NCBI RefSeq assembly: GCF_003573695.1
Contig: NC_039359.1
Location: 89,074,566 to 89,138,565, forward strand
DNA length: 64,000 nt
Reading direction: 5' to 3'
DNA from: Papaver somniferum
Taxonomy: Eukaryota; Streptophyta; Magnoliopsida; Ranunculales; Papaveraceae
Shown: positions 1 through 12,600 of the stretch, one piece after another
Layout of the letters: every line of letters starts with the position of its first letter
How positions within the stretch are numbered: the stretch's first letter is position 1
Made by a program: the position numbers and the translations under genes
The notes under the pieces: model-generated
What the model was told of the DNA's origin: nothing
The model's input: only the letters and a program-made list of their open reading frames with translations
Databases searched by the model: none

Positions 1-1300
1 TGTCTTTATAGGGTATCCTGAATACCCTATTGCATATAATTTTTTGGTTGTGAGTTCTGATTTTCTAACATTGGTATGAATACTATTATGGAGTCTAGGG
101 ATGTTGAATTCTTTGAATATGTTTATTTTAAAAACTGTCTCTCCTTAGGGATGTGTTGTTAATCCCTAGATGCCTTTTAAACTAGTCAGAATTTACCTTC
201 AAAGATAGATGAAGTAAAATTGATCATACGAGAAGTAAAAGGATTAGAACTGAGACTTCTTATAGACCTAACTTCATAATATGCCTAGCTTAGTCTCAGC
301 TCCAGACTCGTAAAGAAGACATAACATTACTGAAACCTCATTCTGGTAAGAAGCTTCATTTAGTGAAATGGGCTCAGTCCGCCTGAACCATACTTGGAAG
401 CTTGCTAGTTTACCTCCAGGATTATGACCATAAGATGTAACTTGAAATGGACTCAGTCAGTCTGAACCAGACTTGGGAGCTTGCTAGCTTACCTCCATGA
501 CTAAAATAATATCAAAGAGTGACAGTATGAGACTGATATCGGTTGAGTATATGTTTTTTTCTTACAGTATGTGAGATGTTGGTGGAAACTAATTGAAAAA
601 AATGAAAGAGGCTGTCGTACTCTAAGGTATGGAGAAGTTAGTATACGGTTTATAAAGCGAGAACAAGTTTTTTTTTTTGTTAAACTATAAAACTAGTGCA
701 TGTTATCTTGGCAGTCTTTGTTTGTATTTTCCCCCCTTAAAATTTGGCTTCATTAGACAAATTTAATAGCTCATGTATAATGTGTACTGGGTTTTGGCAT
801 GATTAGAGAAAAAACATCCAGTTCTTCCTAGTCAAAAAAAAGGGTATTGAATCGGCCATAGACTTGAGGATTCACTTTCTTGATGGATTCTCTTTTATGC
901 TAGCTCATTTTTGATATTTCAAACCCTAGATAGAGCTTAATTAATGACTAAACTGTCGTTCAAACTATTAAAAATCAGATTCTGCAGAAGACGATCAAAC
1001 AAGTATGAATGTTGCGACAAAACAGGTTATTAAACCAAAAACCAGTAGAGCATCGTTCCACTTGAAATGCATATGTATTGGACTTGAGATTTTCCTGTGG
1101 AGGATGGGTTGCACGGACACGGACGCGGTGACGCGAACACGATATGATGCTGACTCGGCCACGACCAAATACTGAAAATACTAAGACGCGGACACATATA
1201 TATAAATATGAATACAAAATATTATAAATGTATGCAGTATAAATTACATGTCCAAAAAAATGAATAATATGTAAACAGGCCGTGAGTTATAACCTCAAAG
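1..1300. other. Gene-free stretch
   Basis: I see no supported gene here. Open frames are short, lack recognisable motifs and have no plausible splice partners. A sentence-like repeat occurs at about 369-420 and 449-500, where the same 'ggctcagtc.g.ctgaac..acttgg.agcttgctag.ttacctcca' text appears twice about 80 bases apart. This suggests a small decayed tandem duplication. Confidence 0.5.
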
Positions 1301-1329
1301 GTGTCACTATCCATCCACAAAAAAATCCA

Positions 1330-2950
1330 TCAAAACAAAAGTAACACAAAAATCTCAAATAATATGAACTGTCTAAACTATCATTCCTTCTAATTAAACC
1401 CAAACAAAACTACCCCACCCCAAATCTCTATCTTCTCTTCTCACCGTCACCACCTCCAATCACCACCAACCAGTAACACCATTATTAATTAACGGTAACA
1501 TGATAAACAACATCACCGCCACTATCCTACCATCACCAACCAGAAACACCATCATCGTTGCCACCACTACTATCACCAACCACCACCACCATATCCACCA
1601 TCAATATATATCATCACCACCATCTCCACCAACTAACACCACCATCACCATCAGCTTCATAACCATCATTGCCACCACTAACTACCACTACTAGCAACCA
1701 ACACCACATCCACTAACAAATACTAACACTACCATCATCATAAAAAGTACCACCACCAACTAGCATCACCACTAGCCAGAAACAGTACCACTAAAAGTAT
1801 ACGATTTCACCAGTGACATTGATAACCAACGACAATGTCATTTTTCCTATTAGCTTGAACGTTTGTTGTATTGTTACTTTTTAGTTTTCATTTTTTCTTT
1901 TTTCATGAAACCTAATTAGGTTTCATCATTTTTATACAAATTATCATTTCGCCAACACAACTTCAACGATGAAACCAAACACGCCGACTTCCAAGTCAGC
2001 CGAATAAACTAGGAAAAAATCAGGTGAAACCAAAATTTGGTTTCATCATAAACTTACTGTTTCATCATTAAAATCTTTGGTTTCATGATAAAAAATAGGA
2101 AAAAATAAGTTGAAACCAAATTTGGTTTTATCATAGAATTTGATGAAACCAATTTTGGTTTCAATATAAATCTGTCATTTCACCAACACAATATTGATTT
2201 AGACGATGACGATGTATCATCATTTGATGGTGATGATATATCAGAAGGTAGTGGTGGTTGTAGAGGATTGAATTAGGAGGCATATGTGTTGTTGGGAGCG
2301 GATCTTGAAGTGTTGATGTTGATTGTAGAGGATAGAAGGAAAAGGAGGAGGTAGTGTTACTGGCGGATTTGAAGGTATTGGTGGAGGTTGTAGAGGATAT
2401 AAGGACGAGTCAGAAGTAGTGCTGGTGACAGACCTAACATGTAGTGGTGGGAACAAAAGATAAGTAATAGGAGGGGGTGTTGTTGATGGAAAATCAGAAC
2501 ACAGAAAGAGAATAAGGTGTTGATGGTGTTAATGGAGGAGACGGAGGTGCTGTTGGTGGCGGATCTGGACATATCGTCTGGTTTGGTGGTGGCAGAGTTA
2601 CTGTTGATGATAGATCCGATCACAAAAGTGGAAGAAAAGACAAGGAGGTGTTCGTGGAGGAGATGGAGGTGTTGTTATTATCGTATTTGTCACTTCTTGC
2701 TGGTTTGGTGGTGGCGGAGCTACTGGTGGTGGTGGTGGCGTTGAGGAGGGACCATGGAAGAAAGAAGAACGTTAGATGAACAAAAAATGAGAAATAAACA
2801 TTTTATATAGACATGGTAGTTGGGGAATTAATACAAAACAGAAATGACCTAATTTAAATATTTTTAAAAATTTGGTGTTTTTGTATCAATTTTGTTTAAT
2901 ATGGAGTTTTAATGGATCCCAACATTTGAATGGAGTTTTTGTACTCCAAA
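1330..2950. repeat. Foldback-like region with CAC-rich and GTG-rich arms
   Basis: The left part (about 1440-1760) is almost pure CAC/ACC/ATC microsatellite-like sequence. The right part (about 2230-2745) is GTG/GGT-rich, so the two arms are roughly complementary. The centre (about 1905-2190) has several palindromic blocks built on GAAACCAAATTTGGTTTC and repeated 'tttcatca' words. The outer flanks also show weak inverted similarity. Open frames here are low-complexity His/Thr/Pro or Val/Leu translations and I do not regard them as genes. It may be a foldback DNA transposon or a large MITE-like element, but I could not fix terminal repeats or a target duplication. Confidence 0.4.
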
Positions 2951-5239
2951 TTTGATCACCTTGGTGTTTTTAGGCCGACCGAGTGAAGCGAGGAAGGACT
3001 CCATATATGGTGACTTTGTACCAATACGGGACATGACTTTTTTTTCCAATTTCACAAAAAAGATTAGATTTGGTTCAACGATGAAAGGACCTCACTGCCC
3101 CTCTTTGATTTTTTTTCCTTCTTTAAACAGATGTAAATAATTGATAATGTTGAGGACATTTTTGTAAAATGAAAAAAACAAAAACACCGAATACAATTAA
3201 GAGGTCTTGGGGTCGAACGCCGGCCACCTCCTAAAAATTTATTTTTCCTCCCCTTTTCTTCTTCTTTTCTTCCTATCCCTAATCTATTCTTTCTACCAAA
3301 CATGATTCGAACAGCTTCATCAATTTCACACCCTAAATATCCATTAATCCTTACTTAATTTCGACTTTAGAGTACAGAGTTTGGATTCGATCGAATTCAA
3401 AAATGAAGGATGACAAGAATATGATTTTTTTTTTCAATTGAATTACATATGCATCAAATTAGATCGATTTTACTAATTTCAGTCAAAATTTCTTCCATAA
3501 ACAAACACCATCAATCTCTAATTATCAGTAAAAATTTCAAAATTACACGACTTTTTTTTATCGATTTCGGTAAAACAGAGTTGATCATTACACAAAATCA
3601 GAACAGTTCAGAGAATCCGGTAATAAGGATTCATGGGTCGGGAAAAACCAGCACCGACCCATACACCAAATAAGGTTGATTTCTGCCGTCATTGTCTTCC
3701 TCTTCTCTTCAACTATCGAACCAAAACAAACAAGTGATAAATCCACATCAATAACAAACATAAACTAGATTACTGCTGCAGCAGTGTGTGGGTCGACCGC
3801 AGTTCTGAAATAAATTTATTCCAAATCAATTTTAACTAATACATTTTATTTTGCCGGAAATGAATCTAGAATTTTATGTATATGCCGTACTAATTATTTA
3901 TAGATAGTGAAGATCACACTTATAGCTCGAGAAAAACGGTTCCTAAACTGTGTAGAAATGGCCAAGCTTTTACCATATAGTAACGCTTGTATGTGTTGCA
4001 AAGAGATCAATGTACTGCTTATTGATAAGTGACGAACACTTTTAGCCTGACAAAACTGTTCCTAATGTATTTTGCAATAGTCTGCGCTATCACGACATAG
4101 AAACACTTATATATGTTGCAACAGATCCATGGACTCTTTCTTTCTTCGCCCGCGTTTAACCCGATTGTGACCCGTTTTTCTGAGTAAAATTTCAGACTCT
4201 AAAATCTTCCATTATTGATCAAAATTTTCAAAATATCTTTCAACCCAAATACAATTTAACTATCATTAATAATTTTATGGAAGAAATTTTAAGAGAAACA
4301 ATCAACAATTGATCAAAATCGAAAAAATTGATAAATTTTGAAAACTTTTTTTGATTGAAATTTCAATCAGGGAATTCTCTGATTATCGATGATATTTTAC
4401 GAGATTTCTTTGAATTTATGACAGATATAATAACTAAGATCTTTCTGCTGAAAAAAATCCGAAGGAAAACGATAAAGAATCGGTTAATTTCGATTTTTTT
4501 TCTTCCTTTTTTAGATCCAATTTTGAGGACCATGAAAGTGTGACGGACAAAATCCAATAGTCACCCTTTAGAAGGCCTCCTAAAGTCGGCCAATTACAAA
4601 CAAAATCAATCAATCAATCTTAGAGACAACTAAGCTCCGTTTAGTGATTTACAGATACTGCAATTCCCGTTTTGAGTTCAACAACGACAGCAGAATAGTA
4701 TGATTCTTAGAATTCTTTCCAGCTTCTTTTCGACCGCGTCATAAGGACCATAACAAGGCACCACCACAAAGAAACTACTTATAGAAAGATAAACTTATGG
4801 TTGTGAGAGAAAATTAGACCAGTAGTGAAATCTTTTTAATGGTGCGACTGTTTAAGGAAAAAAGAGAAGGGGAGAAAAACTAAGAGAAGTTCTCGTTTGT
4901 TAAACTTACATTACCTAAAATCAGTCAGTCAATTTACAATATAACCATATAACCTCGTATTTACAAAAATATCTGAACACGTGTTGGCCATGCATTAAAA
5001 ATCTAATATACGTGGAGTCTTTCTCTTATCCAAGGTATGTTGATTTGTAGCAAAAGCGAAACGCATGTAGATGTGTCGGGCTTGGCATACTGGTGGGTTC
5101 AATTTTTGGTCGGCCATCGACCGTGCAAGCGGTCATCTTCACCACCACCGTCACCACGAGAGACACCTAACAATCATGATTTAATGATGATTTTTTCCGG
5201 TCGGCCGTCTCACCGTGGCAGAGGTCATCTAGTACTACT
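2951..5239. other. Gene-free stretch
   Basis: No gene is supported. The region holds A/T-rich DNA with a few short open frames that lack family motifs. Two copies of a GGTCGGCC word lie near 5108 and 5199, each followed by an ACCGTG-like string and then GGTCATC, so a small decayed repeat is present. 'gccggccacctcctaaa' at about 3219 and 'ggcctcctaaagtcggcc' at about 4574 share words and may be ends of a decayed element. Confidence 0.4.
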
Positions 5240-5315
5240 AGTTCTGATATGTAAATGACTCAAGATACAGTAATGAAAGAATGGAATGATGGAATTATAT
5301 TACGCATATTGGTAT
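5240..5315 (+). pseudogene. 5' fragment of a LINE endonuclease, continued at 18281
   Basis: Skipping the inserted LTR, this short piece reads into the endonuclease frame that resumes at 18284. It ends in WNYITHIG and the distal side continues INHPWILIG. Together these resemble the segment of L1-type apurinic endonucleases before the conserved PW.l.GDFN motif. It contains in-frame stops, and nothing LINE-like is clear further upstream, so the LINE is probably 5'-truncated near here or its 5' part has decayed. The call rests mainly on the fit across the insertion. Confidence 0.45.
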
Positions 5316-7095
5316 TATTAGAGTACTGCTCGGTCGAACTCGCATCCGTTGCTATCTCAAGCATGTTTGTCAATGTTAGTGATCAAAACTATAAGTCTTG
5401 ATTTCTAGTCTACTTATAGCTAAGTCTCGGACTAGGATAGAAAGTGTAGTTGAGCTCAAGACTCCATGGAGATCATCATACAAAGACGAAGAACTACTCA
5501 AGGAACTGGTGGAACTTCATCTACTAAAAGGTATATGGAGACTTGAACTTATCTATCACTCAAAAGTCTATCTACTCTATCTTCTATCTTGAGACAAAAG
5601 TCGTTTTGTTATATAGACTTTGAATATACACATTTGTTATTTTGAGTCGAGTTTATCTCGCTTATCTATTTCTCGAAATATGTGTTGTTAAGCTTTCTCT
5701 TTGGCCAAGTTCATCTTTACTAGTGACGAAAGTCATGTTAAGTTTCAATCACTTGAAAATGGCTTTGACGAAAAATGTTTTGTGAACAACAACTATATAA
5801 CGTCTTCTAAGAATGTTTCAATGATTGAAATGAGAGTTTAGATTATATAACCATGGTTGGATATAAGCATTATGTGGTAACTCATATATGTATATGTCCT
5901 TATTTCTTGAACCAAAGTATGCGTACTTTGCTGCTCAGGAAAACCGGAACAGAGTCCGCGAACCCAGTCCACGTACTTTCGGAGGTTCACTTCCCGAGAA
6001 AATATGCTGGAGTTTATGAACTATTTACAAACTTATTCCGGGTACTTAAGTCCGCGTACCAGTCCGCGTACTTAAGTTGGTTATTTTCTAAAAAAACGAT
6101 TATTCGTTAACTTAAACTTATATAAACTAAGGAATGCAAGTTTGCAAATCGTGCTATAAAGTTCATGAATCGATTCGAGTGAGTCAAATCGTTTTTGTTT
6201 CAATTGTGTCTATTATAAAGATCTAAGCAATTGAACATCTCTCTAACTAGTTCATTTGAGTCATTTGAACTAGTTGTGGTAAAGAAGAATATGGTTGATA
6301 TGAAAGTGCTCATATGGCTAACCATTTGGTTAACTACTGTTGAACCAACTAAATGTACATGTTTGGGTACGGTTACACAACCTAGATAAACGTGCATTTC
6401 ATTTGTGTGTAACAAGCTAATTTTCGATCTAACGGTTGAAAGATATTAGCTTGAATCTAATCAGGTTTTCATCTAACGGTGAATATTGAATGCTTTGTTA
6501 CTAAGCTAACATTGATTGCAAACCCTGATTTGAAAGAATATATAAGGGAGAACTATAGAAACTGGGAAACCTAATCCCCACACCTCCTGTGTTACTAGTT
6601 GTATTAGCTAGAGTCGATTCTCCTTTAACCTTAGGTTTCTACCGAGACCCTGTAGGTTAACGACTTGAATACTTCATTGGGATTGTGAATCCAGGCCGAT
6701 ACTACTTTCTCGTAGTTGTGTGATCTGATCTTGTTGTTTCTATCGTAATAGGTACAATTGTAAGGATTGGCTAGAGATTGATTTCTCCGATAGGCAAGAT
6801 CTAAAAGTAGTCACAAACATCTTCATTTCATCGTTTGTGATTCCAGAATATCTAGTTTCTCCATCATGTGATTGTTGATGGTGGTTTTTAGCTTAGGGTT
6901 AAAATCGTAAAACCTTACATCTGACATGACATCACTACAACCACTAGCGCATTTATTGAATCTTTCAACATACCTACGTAAGAATTACCAGGGTACCTTT
7001 TTTTTATATACATGTGTCATGTTCCACGGCAGAACCCTTAGTATTGACCGACATCATCTTCGTACATACCAAACCCTAATTCTCATGCTACCGTG

Positions 7096-7372
7096 CCAAG
7101 GCATGCCACCCATGCCAGCCACATCTCCGCGCTAAGGCATGCCAACCATGCCATCCACATCTCCGCGCCAAGGCATGACAACCGCACCACTGTGCCAATG
7201 GCAAACCATGCCAGCCATGTCTACTGCGCCAAGGCATGCAAACCATGCCACCCACATCTCCGCGCCAAGGCATGCCAACCATGCCAGCCGCATCTCGACG
7301 CCATCCGCATGCCAACCATGCCAGCCGCACCACTGTGCCAGTGGCAAACCATGCTAGCCGCAACATGCGTCA
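7096..7372 (+). repeat. 36-bp tandem array in the LTR
   Basis: Units are about 36 bases, as shown by 'gcatgcca' words at 7101, 7137 and 7173, with the core 'catgccaaccatgccagcc'. Later units are irregular through small insertions. The counterpart in the 3' LTR spans about 14890-15280. Confidence 0.8.
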
Positions 7373-7850
7373 ATTGCATGCCAAACCCTTGGCCCCACCA
7401 TGCCAAGCCAACCGCACCTTGCCTTGGCCCCAACCATGCTAGCCGCACCAAGCGCCAATGGCATGCCAAACCCTTGTCCCCACCATGCCAAGCCAACCGC
7501 GCCTTGCCTTGGCCCCAACCATGCTAGCCGCACCATGCGCCAATGGCATGCCAAACCCTTGGCCCCACCATGCCAAGCCAATCGCACCTTGCCTTGGCCC
7601 CAACCATGCTAGCCGCACCAAGCTCCAATGGCATGCCAAACCCTTGGCCCTACCATGCCAATTCAACCGCGCCTTGCCTTGGCCCCAACCATGCTAGCCG
7701 CACCATGCGCCAATAGCATGCCAAACCCTTGGCACCACCATGCCAAGCCAACCGCAACTTGCCTTGGCCCCACCATGCCAAGTCGTCCGTACCAAACCCT
7801 TGGCCCCACTATGCCAAGCCATCTGCACCACTGACCTTGGCCCCACCATG
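7373..7850 (+). repeat. 85-bp tandem array in the LTR
   Basis: Units of 85 bases contain the words 'catgccaaacccttggcccc' and 'cgccttgccttggcccc'. The phase points at about 7442, 7527, 7612 and 7697 are exactly 85 bases apart. The 3' LTR has the same array with fewer units at about 15299, 15384 and 15469. Confidence 0.85.
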
Positions 7851-8765
7851 TCCGCCTTCCCTATGGGGCTACCAAAACGAAGGCTTGCGACAATCAACGT
7901 CCATCCTAGATGCAAATCCTAGCCGTCCAAGGTCGCCAAACAACGCATGGTAACCTTTGGACCAAAACCCTAGTTTTGGCCACGCCAAACCGCTCCAATG
8001 GCATGCCAACCACCTTGCCGCGTCATACCATGCTGGACTTCCCCATGCGGCTACCAAAACGAAGGCGTGCGACGATCAATGGCCACCCTTCCATCCTGGA
8101 TGTAAATCATAGCCGTCCAAGGTCGCCAAACAACGCATCGGAACCTTTGGCCCAAGACCCTAGTTTTGGCCATGCCAAACCGCGCCAAGGCATGTTATGC
8201 CACATGTGCCAATGGCATGCCAACCACCTTGCCGCGCCACACCATGACGGCCTTCCCTATGCGGCTACCAAAACGAAGGCGTGCGACGATCAACGACCAC
8301 CCTTCCATCCTAGATGCAAATACCAGCCGTCTAAGGTCGCCAAACAACGCATGGTAACCTTTGTCCCAAAACCCTAGTTTTGGCCACGCCAAACTGCGCC
8401 AAGGCATGCCATGCCACATGTGCCAATGACATGCCAACCACCTTGTCGCGCTATACCATGCCGGCCTTCCCCATGCGGCTACCAAAACGAAGGCGTGCTA
8501 CGATCAACAGCCACCCTTCCATCCTAGATGCAAATCCTAGCCGTCCAAGGTCTCCAAACAACACATGGTAACCTTTTGCCCAAAACCCTAGTTTTGTCCA
8601 CGCCAAACCGCGCCAAGGCATGCCATGCCACATGTGCCAATGGAATGGAAACCACCTTGTCGCGCCATACCATGCCGGCCTTCCCTTTGCGGCTACCAAA
8701 ACGAAGGCCTGCAACAATCAACGACCACTTTTTCATCTAAGATGCGGATCTTAGCCGTCCAAGGT
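7851..8765 (+). repeat. 214-bp tandem array in the LTR
   Basis: The word 'ccatcctaga' or a close variant occurs at 7901, 8091, 8305, 8519 and about 8733. The last three intervals are 214 bases and the first is 190, so one unit has a deletion. Each unit contains 'ggctaccaaaacgaaggc' and 'aaaccctagttttggcc'. The 3' LTR copy has phase points at 15659, 15873, 16087 and 16301, all 214 apart. Confidence 0.85.
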
Positions 8766-9282
8766 TACCAGCTAACGCATGGCAACCTTTGGCCCTAGTT
8801 TGGTCGCGCCTAAACAAATACAAAACCCTAACTATTGGCCGCTCCTAAACTGGGCCAAAGGTTGCCATGCCACTAGCTACCAAACGAAAGTTTGCAATAA
8901 TCAACGACTACCTTCCTCTTAAGATGCAAAATCTCTACCGTTGAAGGTCACCACCGAGCCGGAAAGTCTCCCAAGCTCAACTTGCCATACAACAACAACA
9001 TGCTACATGTTTTCCACGAAAACACTCGAGACATCGACACATGTCACAAACTGGGGGATGCTTATTGGGTATGGGTTTGGCAGTTTACAGCGTGCGGCGT
9101 ACACTACGCTCGTTATTAGAAAGTGTCATAAGGATGAGGTGGTTAGTAAATACAGGGAGTAATGGCGAAAAGCTTTCTTTTATGGAACATCAATTCCAAG
9201 CGTTACCAGTTACAACCTCCTCCCATTTACTCACCTGTTTTACATTTCTTAATGAGACCAGAGTATGTTTCACTTCGACTTG

Positions 9283-9290
9283 TATAAATA
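9283..9290 (+). promoter_or_regulatory. TATA box of the LTR promoter
   Basis: TATAAATA sits in the context 'acttgtataaatagg'. The same box stands at the matching place in the 3' LTR (17082-17089) and in the related solo LTR (32167-32174). Its conservation among three otherwise diverged LTRs supports it as the U3/R promoter. Confidence 0.6.
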
Positions 9291-9663
9291 GGCATTACCT
9301 ATTTCCACCGAACAACAAGTTCTGGTCAGGAGCATACAACACTCAGAAAACGTTTGCTAGCTTTCCCATCTGTTATATTCCCACTTTCTGATACAAGTCA
9401 CAAAACAACTACTCTTCCATAATCAACTATTCTGGTCTCAACACTCTCTTCGCTTCCCTCTCCAAAACCAACCCTTCTCCTCCACTTTGTGACCGAAGCA
9501 AGTCTGGAATGGCCATTTCTTGGTTTAGGACGGACTTGTACAAATTGATCTCTCGAATCTAAAGTACTCCCTTGCAGTACATTGTTTAGGGTTTAGATTT
9601 GTTTCTCACCCACATCACACGAAATTACCGAAACCAGCAGAAACTGTTTTCACCCTCAAACAA

Positions 9664-9683
9664 TTGGCGACCACAGTGGGAGA
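9664..9683 (+). other. Primer-binding-site-like sequence
   Basis: Directly after the 5' LTR comes TTGGCGACCACAGTGGGAG, which sits where the tRNA primer site should be. It resembles the 'TGGCGCC.....GGGGA' type seen in many plant Ty3/gypsy elements. I cannot name the matching tRNA with confidence. Confidence 0.5.
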
Positions 9684-12600
9684 TTGGTCTTTCGGTTACA
9701 ATATCAATTTTCAATCCTCGATCTCATATTTCGACCCAGACGTCAGGACGGTAGAGGCAAACGATCCGCTCAGGGATCGACGACTCAACTACCAGACGAC
9801 CCGATACGATCCTCTCAGGGATCGACGACTTAGTTACCAGACGGCCCGATTACAAGTCATGACACGGCAAGGGGCGACTGTGGACTTCCCAGAGGTTAAA
9901 AGCAAACGATCCGCCCATGGATTGACGACTCGATTATCAAGTGACTCAGGAACGACTGGGGACTTTTCACAATTGCGGTGCTTCTCACAAAACTCAGACT
10001 TGCACCTGACTCATTTTTCGTTAGCATACCCAAAAAAACGAGTAAGTCTTGCCTAGACAAAATACATGGTTTACTATTTCAAGTTTTCACGGGAATGATA
10101 AAACCGATAGCCATGTTATGTTTCATCCCATGTCATCTACCGACACGCAACGTTCACGGTTCCATATCTTCCCTGGGATGTTTATGTCACTTACAATCAT
10201 AACCAAAAACGGCATCATCCTAAAACAGTTCATCCCGAATAATAATCCAAAACCCTCATAGGTAATACTTGTCTATCAACCCAAAAATCCAGAAAATCAA
10301 AACCATAAAGCATGTGTTTCATTTTCCTTTAAAAAAAAAAAACGAAACAGAAGAATTTCAGAAGACAGAAGTGCATTCAAAGAAAGTCATTCAACGGTGT
10401 TTTGCTCTTCTCGAAGAAGGTGTCCTTCGTCATTTGGAGGACCACATGTTTCAGTTCCAACTCTTTGGACAGGCTTTCGACCTTCGCTTCTTGTTGTTTG
10501 ACCATGTCCGCAGAAGGACCTTCGGTCATCTTGGCCTGCAACTTTTGGATCTAAGAGAAACCCTGACGCCCAGTTCCTCGTGGAATCAGTCACCTACCCG
10601 TACGTACCTACTTTGCATAATAACGATTACCAGTCACTATTCATGAGGTAGCCGACGCTACTATAATGATATTCTAAGAGAAGAACAACATTTCTATAGA
10701 TTCATGGAAGGCATACCTATGGCTAGGATTTGCCCCAAAACAAGAAAACAAATTGAAAGAGAAATGCTGGAGTACATAGATGGAATACACTTGCCCACTT
10801 TATTGCTACCGCGCTACTGCTAACACCAGGACGTGAGAACAAATATACGAGATAAAAAAGAGAGCCAACCCCTTTCCTACGCATAACACTTTTGGAATTT
10901 GAATAAGGAAATGATTTCCTATTTGAGCTAGGTATGAAAAGAGGCAACTGGGCCCGCAAGAACAAGTCCGCGCCATGCCATGCTAGTGTCGTGCCAAGCT
11001 AACAGTCCGCGCCATGCCCAACCAACGGTCCGCACTATACCAAATCCAATCCAACATCCACGCCAAGAAAGCGCCCATTCCAAGCCGATCCAGCGCTAAA
11101 AGCTTGCATCTTTCCAGCACCAGCAGCTTGCATCCTTCCACCGTTGCCTTTTGAACGCCCAGTAGAAGGGAATCAACAATCTAATTTCATCACACGTAAA
11201 TATCAGGAACGACTTCTCCAAAATCGAAGCAAAGAAAATCAGCAACCCCCCTGAGTTCACAAAGACTCTCTTCCTGTCAGGAGCAACATGATTTCCGGGG
11301 ACTCCGCCCACAAAATCGTGCAGTCTATGATGAAACACTTATGTGAGATTCTGTAGGCGCAACGTCAAGACATATTCGCAGCCCTCAACCGCACTGCATC
11401 AGGGAAGAAGCTGTTTCCAACCAGAGAAACCGTTCCCAAACCCCAACCTCTCCTGGAAAGCACGATGGATAGATGGAACTGGGGACTCCTAACCATTGTT
11501 CACTTGAAGGGTGTCCATTTTGACAGCACACTGATTAACGTAGCCGCTCCACTTCAACATTCACTCCAACAGCCGCTTCACTTCAACGTCCTCCAGCAGC
11601 GGCTCCGCTTCAACGTTCTCTATGACAGCCGCTCCGCTTCAATGCTCGCTTAAGAAGCCCGCTCCGCTTCAGCGTTCTCTCTATAATCTGCTACAAAATC
11701 CGAAGACGAAGCTTCAACGTTTGGCTACTTAAGTTTCAACATCCTTTCCAAGAGCCGAAGCTGCTTCAACGCCGTTTCTTCCTGCAAAGGGTCGTACCAC
11801 CACGCTCCCCATGTCAAGGATCATGATCACAGCCAGCCAACCTTCGTAGTCATGACAGCCTTTTGATCCATCTCGCCAAAACTCGTGATCATGGACAGTT
11901 TGCTCGCTTACGCGTCAATCCTTTTACTTCCATGGATGCCCATACAGTTCCAGCCAACCTACTTTGTTACCACGACAATGTAGTCTCTTCTGATTACATC
12001 TGCTACCAAGAACTGTTGCCGCTCATTTGTTGATACCAGCCAAAGCTTCACCACAACAGTAATCACTACAAAAGTAACATGTACTCCTCCATATTTTAAG
12101 TTCCACGTGGAAGAAGTAACAAAATCACCAGTACGAACGCAAGATGGTGATGTCTTTATCATGGTCAACCCACTGACCATACAAGATGGAAACATGTAAA
12201 CCATACTTGGGGACTGAGGATATACACGAAATCCTTTCACATCAAAGCTCATAAGACACGTTCAACCAAAAGGTCATAGCCACAACAAGGTCATCTACTC
12301 TTCAAGGGTGCTCGCAAGAAAATAATCACCTATATGTCCAGAAGACGCCTTCAACACTGTACAAGGACGCGGAGGATCCCAAACCAGTTCAGAGGAAAAA
12401 AACTTCAGAAACTGAAGAAAAATGCGACTGGGGACTGCTCATCGCAGTCCATCCCGACGACCATCAAAGACTCATGAGATAACTCCATAGACGCGGCTGA
12501 AACATTTTCTTGAAGAAACAGAGGAAGCCATGATAAACAACATAACTCTCTCATTCCTACCACTTCACTATCCAGGATATTCCATCATGTGATATTCTGA

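Larger units (their letters stand above)
6873..9662 (+). repeat. 5' LTR of the 10.6-kb element
   Basis: This LTR is about 2790 bases long and carries three tandem arrays in its first two thirds. They have units of about 36, 85 and 214 bases. The last third has a TATAAATA box (9283-9290) and then about 370 bases that match the 3' LTR closely. The ends are TG and CA. The frames with repeated His/Pro/Met-rich peptides between about 7088 and 8740 are translations of the arrays and not genes. Confidence 0.9.

Noticed and set aside
1500..1694. 64-codon His/Thr/Ile-rich frame
   Set aside because: Low-complexity ACC/ATC repeat; the complementary arm at 2240-2740 gives equally empty frames.
7088..8740. 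Many overlapping open frames rich in Met, Pro, His, Ala and Trp on both strands
   Set aside because: They are translations of tandem units. Periods of 36, 85 and 214 bases explain their repeated peptides, and no family motif is present.
7096..8765. Possible CRISPR-like array
   Set aside because: Repeats are directly adjacent without unique spacers, the setting is a plant LTR, and no cas genes exist.
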